In this document: in pieces, positions 7,056 to 9,731 of the stretch | Layout: the number at the start of each line of letters is the position of its first letter | Position numbering within the stretch: the stretch's first letter is position 1 | Assembly (NCBI GenBank): GCA_002316585.1 | Contig: DCDU01000007.1 | Span: forward strand, 7,758-17,488 | Source: Firmicutes bacterium UBA1047 | GTDB taxonomy: Bacteria > Bacillota > Clostridia > Tissierellales > Sedimentibacteraceae | DNA length: 9,731 nucleotides | Reading direction: 5' to 3' | The notes under the pieces: model-generated | Told to the model about the DNA's origin: nothing | Databases searched by the model: none | What the model saw: the letters and a program-made list of their open reading frames with translations, nothing else | Translations under genes and position numbers: made by a program

Positions 7056-7408
7056 CTGCCGCATCTGCCTCTTCCGAGACCCATCATGCCACTGCCGCCG
7101 TTACCAATTCCGCTGCCTTTGCCGAAAGTATTTCTCATAATTCCCAAGCCGCCGCCGTTTTCAAGGCAGTATTCCTGCATTTTTTCGATATATTTCAATA
7201 TTTCATCGGCTTCTTCCTCACTGAGAATTCCATCATTAACTCTTTCGTCCAAAATGGCTTTTTTGTTTTCAAGCATTTCGTTTCTGAATTCTTCCAAGGC
7301 ATCTTCATCATATTCTACAGGCGTTGCAGCCCCATAAACAGCAATTGTTCCTGCCAATATTGCCAAAAGTGCCAAGCTAACTATTAAAATTTTATTCAGC
7401 TTTTTCAT
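7043..7408 (-). CDS. Small secreted helical protein with Gly/Met-rich tail (DUF2680-like)
   Basis: This 121-residue protein has a signal peptide (basic MKKLNK, hydrophobic 7-24, probable cut near A27/A28 after VYG). It then has an acidic helical region at about 33-84 with 'ILDERVNDGILSEEEADEIL'. That helix-turn-helix with an LS/T-x-E-x-A-D turn is what I associate with DUF2680-type exported proteins of Firmicutes. Residues 85-121 form a tail with 16 Gly, several Met and Arg, one Cys (C116) and a terminal Trp; a second Cys is C81. The start is fixed by TAGGAGGT (7413-7420). The gene diverges from a two-component system, so it may be a target or accessory modulator of that system, as CpxP is for CpxA. 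No enzymatic motif is seen. Family assignment is from pattern only. Confidence 0.8.
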   Translation of the reverse strand: MKKLNKILIVSLALLAILAGTIAVYGAATPVEYDEDALEEFRNEMLENKKAILDERVNDGILSEEEADEILKYIEKMQEYCLENGGGLGIMRNTFGKGSGIGNGGSGMMGLGRGRCGRGSW

Positions 7409-7426
7409 ATTTACCTCCTATCTTTT

Positions 7427-7456
7427 TATAATTAATATAACCGGTAATTGTGTCAA
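7427..7456 (-). promoter_or_regulatory. Candidate promoter of the DUF2680-like gene
   Basis: A perfect TTGACA on the minus strand (7451-7456) lies about 45 bases before the ATG. The -10 is ambiguous: AT-rich hexamers at spacings of 16 to 20 (TAATTA, ATTATA, TTATAA) all match imperfectly, which would suit a promoter that needs an activator. Confidence 0.4.
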
Positions 7457-7458
7457 AT

Positions 7459-7497
7459 TTATGTCTTTATTTTAAAAAAATTATGATTTATTTTTTG
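7459..7497. promoter_or_regulatory. Possible tandem response-regulator site between the divergent genes
   Basis: TTATG followed by one or two bases and TTTATTTT occurs at 7459-7473 and again at 7481-7493. The two TTATG elements are 22 bp apart, about two helical turns, directly upstream of the TTGACA of the minus-strand gene. Tandem half-sites in register are how OmpR-family regulators usually bind. The sequence is AT-rich, so chance is not excluded. Confidence 0.3.
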
Positions 7498-7510
7498 TAA
7501 AAACATAAAA

Positions 7511-7540
7511 TTGCCACTTAATAATATCATATGGTATAAT
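7511..7540 (+). promoter_or_regulatory. Sigma-A promoter of the two-component operon
   Basis: TTGCCA (7511-7516) and, after 18 bases, a perfect TATAAT (7535-7540) preceded by TGG, an extended -10 element. Transcription would start near 7547, leaving a leader of fewer than 20 bases. This excludes translation starts upstream of 7547. Confidence 0.75.
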
Positions 7541-7552
7541 TACAAAAAGCAA

Positions 7553-7567
7553 AGAGGTGGTTATGTG
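7553..7567 (+). promoter_or_regulatory. Ribosome site and GTG start of the response regulator
   Basis: AGAGGTGG (7553-7560) places GAGG seven bases before the GTG at 7565, the in-frame start. An overlapping ATG at 7563 is in another frame and stops after five codons. The in-frame ATG at 7574 is 16 bases away from the ribosome site, too far to be favoured. Confidence 0.7.
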
Positions 7568-8254
7568 GGAACAATGTTAATTGCGGATGATAATAGGCAA
7601 ATAACATCCATATTGGAGGAATATGCAAAAAAAGAAGGCTATGAGGTGAAAATTGCTTATGACGGCAGAGCAGCTTTGGAAGCATTCAATAAATACAATC
7701 CTCATATAGTGCTGCTTGATGTTATGATGCCCGTAATGGATGGATTTGAAGTGTGCCGTGAAATAAGAAAAATTTCCAATGCTCCTGTCATTATGATTAC
7801 GGCAAGAGGGGAGGACTTTGAGAGAATAATGGGACTTGACATAGGCGCGGATGATTATGTTGTAAAACCATTTTCACCGGCGGAAGTTATGGCAAGAGTA
7901 AGAGCGGTTATGCGAAGAATAACCGCCGGTGATATGAACAATCAGATATTGATATTTGATAATTTGAAAATAAACATGGAAAATTACACAGTTACAATTG
8001 GAAGTAGCAATGTTTCCTTAACCAAAAAAGAAATAGAGCTGCTATGGACATTGGCTTCCAATAAAAACAAGGTTTTTACAAGGGACAATCTCCTTAACAG
8101 CCTTTGGGGATATGATTACTACGGAGACTCAAGAACCGTTGATTCTCACATTAAAAGGCTCCGCTCCAAAATCGGCGGCTTTGACCATAAAAATTGGGAT
8201 ATTAAAACAATCTGGGGAGTAGGCTACAAGTTTGAGGTATATGATGAAAAATAA
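7565..8254 (+). CDS. OmpR/PhoB-family response regulator
   Basis: From the GTG start the protein has 229 residues, the normal length for the family. The receiver domain (about 4-118) shows the acidic pair D8-D9, the phosphorylated D52 in LLDVMMPVMDG, T79 in MITARGED and K101 in VKPF, so it should be phosphorylated and switch normally. The C-terminal winged-helix DNA-binding domain (about 126-225) contains LTKKEIELL, the recognition-helix motif RTVDSHIKRLRSKI and the wing IKTIWGVGYKFE. It acts in the cytoplasm as a transcription factor controlled by the adjacent kinase, whose gene overlaps its end by 11 bases. Its promoter abuts that of the divergent small secreted protein, so the shared gap is the obvious place for autoregulation. 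The signal is unknown. Confidence 0.93.
   Translation: MGTMLIADDNRQITSILEEYAKKEGYEVKIAYDGRAALEAFNKYNPHIVLLDVMMPVMDGFEVCREIRKISNAPVIMITARGEDFERIMGLDIGADDYVVKPFSPAEVMARVRAVMRRITAGDMNNQILIFDNLKINMENYTVTIGSSNVSLTKKEIELLWTLASNKNKVFTRDNLLNSLWGYDYYGDSRTVDSHIKRLRSKIGGFDHKNWDIKTIWGVGYKFEVYDEK
8234..8246 (+). promoter_or_regulatory. Ribosome site that decides the kinase start
   Basis: GAGGT (8234-8238) lies inside the last codons of the regulator. It is two bases from the ATG at 8241 but five from the ATG at 8244, so 8244 is the better start. Initiation at a TTG further upstream would have no ribosome site. Confidence 0.6.
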
Positions 8255-9713
8255 AATTACATTTAAATTGACAGTATATTTTTCAGCCGCATTAATTGTT
8301 TTTTCAATTATAATAGGCGGGATATTCATGAGCCTGTTTAAAAACAATGCAATACACATCCATAGAAAGGACCTTGAAAACCGTGCCTTGACTATTGCCG
8401 GCACAATCTCCGAACTGATGGACGGAACAAGATTAAACTCAGGTCAGGGCAGGGGAATGGGCGGCATGATGGGCATGCAAGGCGGAGTAGGTTTATATAT
8501 GCGAAATTTGGATAACATTGCTATGGCTGATGCATGGATTGTTGACGAAGACTTGAATCTCTTAATAACGGGAACCATGTCGCGGATGAAGTATAATTAT
8601 GCCGACTTACCCCAAAATGCCGACAAGGTTGTTAAAAGCGTGTTTACGGGTGAAACAACCTTCAGCGAAGACTTCAGCCGGCTTTTGGAAGCGCCTGCTT
8701 TGACCGTCGGCACTCCCATTATGTCCCATGGAAAAATAATAGGAGCACTTTTGATACATTCTCCCGTAGAAGGTATGAATGATGCAATTAATGAAGGATT
8801 TAGGATTTTGTTAATCAGCATTGCAATAGCATTAATTTTATCCATAGTATTATCTTCTGCTTTGGCATTGACATTTACAAAACCATTGAAAAAAATGAAA
8901 AATACGGCTGCTTTTCTTGCAAGCGGCAACTACAGCATAAAAACCGGAATAAGGCAAGATGACGAAATAGGCGAACTTGCAAAAACCATAGACCTGTTAA
9001 GCCGGCGATTAAGCGAAGCAAGTGAAGAAAGTGAAAGAGTTCAAAAACAGCGCCGTGATTTTATAACAAATATTTCTCACGAGCTAAGGACCCCCGTAAC
9101 AGTAATCAGAGGCTCCCTTGAGGCGCTTTTCGACGGAGTTATTGAGGACCCTGTCCAGGTTAAGGAATACCATAAGCAGATGCTTAATGAAAGCAAAAGC
9201 CTTGAAAGATTGGTAAATGATTTTCTTGAGCTGTCAAGACTGCAAGATTCTGATTTTAAAATTGAAATGCAGAAACTGAATATTTGTGATGTCTTGAAGG
9301 ATTCTTTAAGGAGCGCTTCAAATATGGCAACACAGAAAAATATAAAAATTGAATATAGTTTCGACAGAGATGTTTTTTTAACAGATGGAGACTATGGACG
9401 TCTTCGCCAGATGTTTTTGACAGTAATTGATAATGCAATTAAATTTTCCCATGAAAACAATAGTATTTATATAATTTTAAACAATAACCGGATAGTCATA
9501 AAGGATGAAGGTACAGGAATATCAAAAGAGGACTTTCCCTATATATTTGACAGATATTACAGCGTCAGGTCTGATGCAAACAAGACGGGAACAGGTCTTG
9601 GTCTTACCATTGCAAAGCAGATTGCCATAAGGCATAATATAAATCTATTTGCAGAAAGCAGGCTGAATGAAGGAACAAGTTTTGTATTTGAGTTTGGAAA
9701 GGATAATCTTTGA
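8244..9713 (+). CDS. Sensor histidine kinase of the two-component system
   Basis: From ATG 8244 the protein has 489 residues. TM1 is at about 7-29, followed by an extracytoplasmic sensor domain (30-183), TM2 (184-208), a HAMP linker (209-261), a dimerisation domain with H279 in FITNISHELRTP and an ATPase domain. The ATPase has the N box (VIDNAIKFS, N397), G1 (DEGTGIS, D421), the F box (FPYIFDRYYS) and G2 (GTGLGL, 449-454). All catalytic motifs are intact. The outer part of the sensor domain looks PAS/Cache-like (AWIVDED, VGTPI, GALLIHSP). It contains a Gly/Met-rich insertion at 66-84 with four Met and eight Gly, resembling the tail of the divergent secreted protein. The gene overlaps the regulator gene, so the two are translationally coupled. 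The stop is at 9713, and no terminator is seen in the 18 bases left, so the operon may continue. Confidence 0.93.
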   Translation: MKNKITFKLTVYFSAALIVFSIIIGGIFMSLFKNNAIHIHRKDLENRALTIAGTISELMDGTRLNSGQGRGMGGMMGMQGGVGLYMRNLDNIAMADAWIVDEDLNLLITGTMSRMKYNYADLPQNADKVVKSVFTGETTFSEDFSRLLEAPALTVGTPIMSHGKIIGALLIHSPVEGMNDAINEGFRILLISIAIALILSIVLSSALALTFTKPLKKMKNTAAFLASGNYSIKTGIRQDDEIGELAKTIDLLSRRLSEASEESERVQKQRRDFITNISHELRTPVTVIRGSLEALFDGVIEDPVQVKEYHKQMLNESKSLERLVNDFLELSRLQDSDFKIEMQKLNICDVLKDSLRSASNMATQKNIKIEYSFDRDVFLTDGDYGRLRQMFLTVIDNAIKFSHENNSIYIILNNNRIVIKDEGTGISKEDFPYIFDRYYSVRSDANKTGTGLGLTIAKQIAIRHNINLFAESRLNEGTSFVFEFGKDNL

Positions 9714-9731
9714 GTTTCCGCAAAAAGCAAA

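Noticed and set aside
6631..7387. Plus-strand open frames opposite the cupin and DUF2680-like genes
   Set aside because: They are antisense shadows with low-complexity composition. The minus-strand genes have ribosome sites, promoters, a signal peptide or domain motifs, and terminators.
8232..8243. TTG at 8232 or ATG at 8241 as kinase start
   Set aside because: The TTG overlaps the ribosome site, and the ATG at 8241 is only two bases from it. The ATG at 8244 has better spacing.
8129..8929. Minus-strand open frames opposite the two-component genes
   Set aside because: They overlap intact catalytic and receiver motifs on the plus strand and lack ribosome sites.

Overview
The window looks like chromosomal DNA of a low-GC, Gram-positive, spore-forming member of the Clostridia. 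The basis is AT-rich intergenic DNA, strong AGGAGG-type ribosome sites, two secreted proteins carrying S-layer homology (SLH) domains, and a tyrosine-rich cupin protein that looks like a spore-coat component. SLH-bearing anaerobes such as Sedimentibacter or Tissierella relatives would fit, but the genus is inference. I see no RNA gene, insertion sequence, phage gene or CRISPR array.

Layout. Positions 1-59 (minus) are the first 19 codons of a MATE-type efflux transporter that runs off the left edge. The next 330 bases hold its likely promoter, a possible decayed gene fragment and a terminator. Positions 389-1222 (minus) encode endonuclease IV (Nfo) with all nine expected metal ligands. Two surface genes follow on the plus strand. 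1489-3192 is a family 18 glycoside hydrolase (chitinase-like) ending in three SLH domains. 3423-6128 is a 901-residue surface protein with a signal peptide, an Ig-like N-terminal region, five tandem repeats of about 110 residues and three SLH domains. A strong bidirectional terminator at 6217-6264 separates it from the convergent cupin gene (6280-6912, minus). That gene has a Tyr/Asn/Pro-rich N-terminus and a promoter-like sequence that fits the sporulation sigma-K consensus.

The right third is a divergent regulatory locus. A small secreted helical protein with a Gly/Met-rich tail (7043-7408, minus; DUF2680-like) is transcribed away from an OmpR-family response regulator (start revised to GTG 7565) and an overlapping sensor histidine kinase (start revised to 8244, end 9713). 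The arrangement resembles cpxP/cpxRA of enterobacteria, although the protein families are not shown to be related. The kinase sensor domain contains a Gly/Met-rich insertion that resembles the tail of the small protein. This suggests that both see the same ligand, such as a soft metal, or each other. It is the best candidate here for a little-described system.

The two SLH proteins would sit together on the cell wall. The two-component system may monitor the same envelope. Nothing in the sequence links it directly to the SLH genes.
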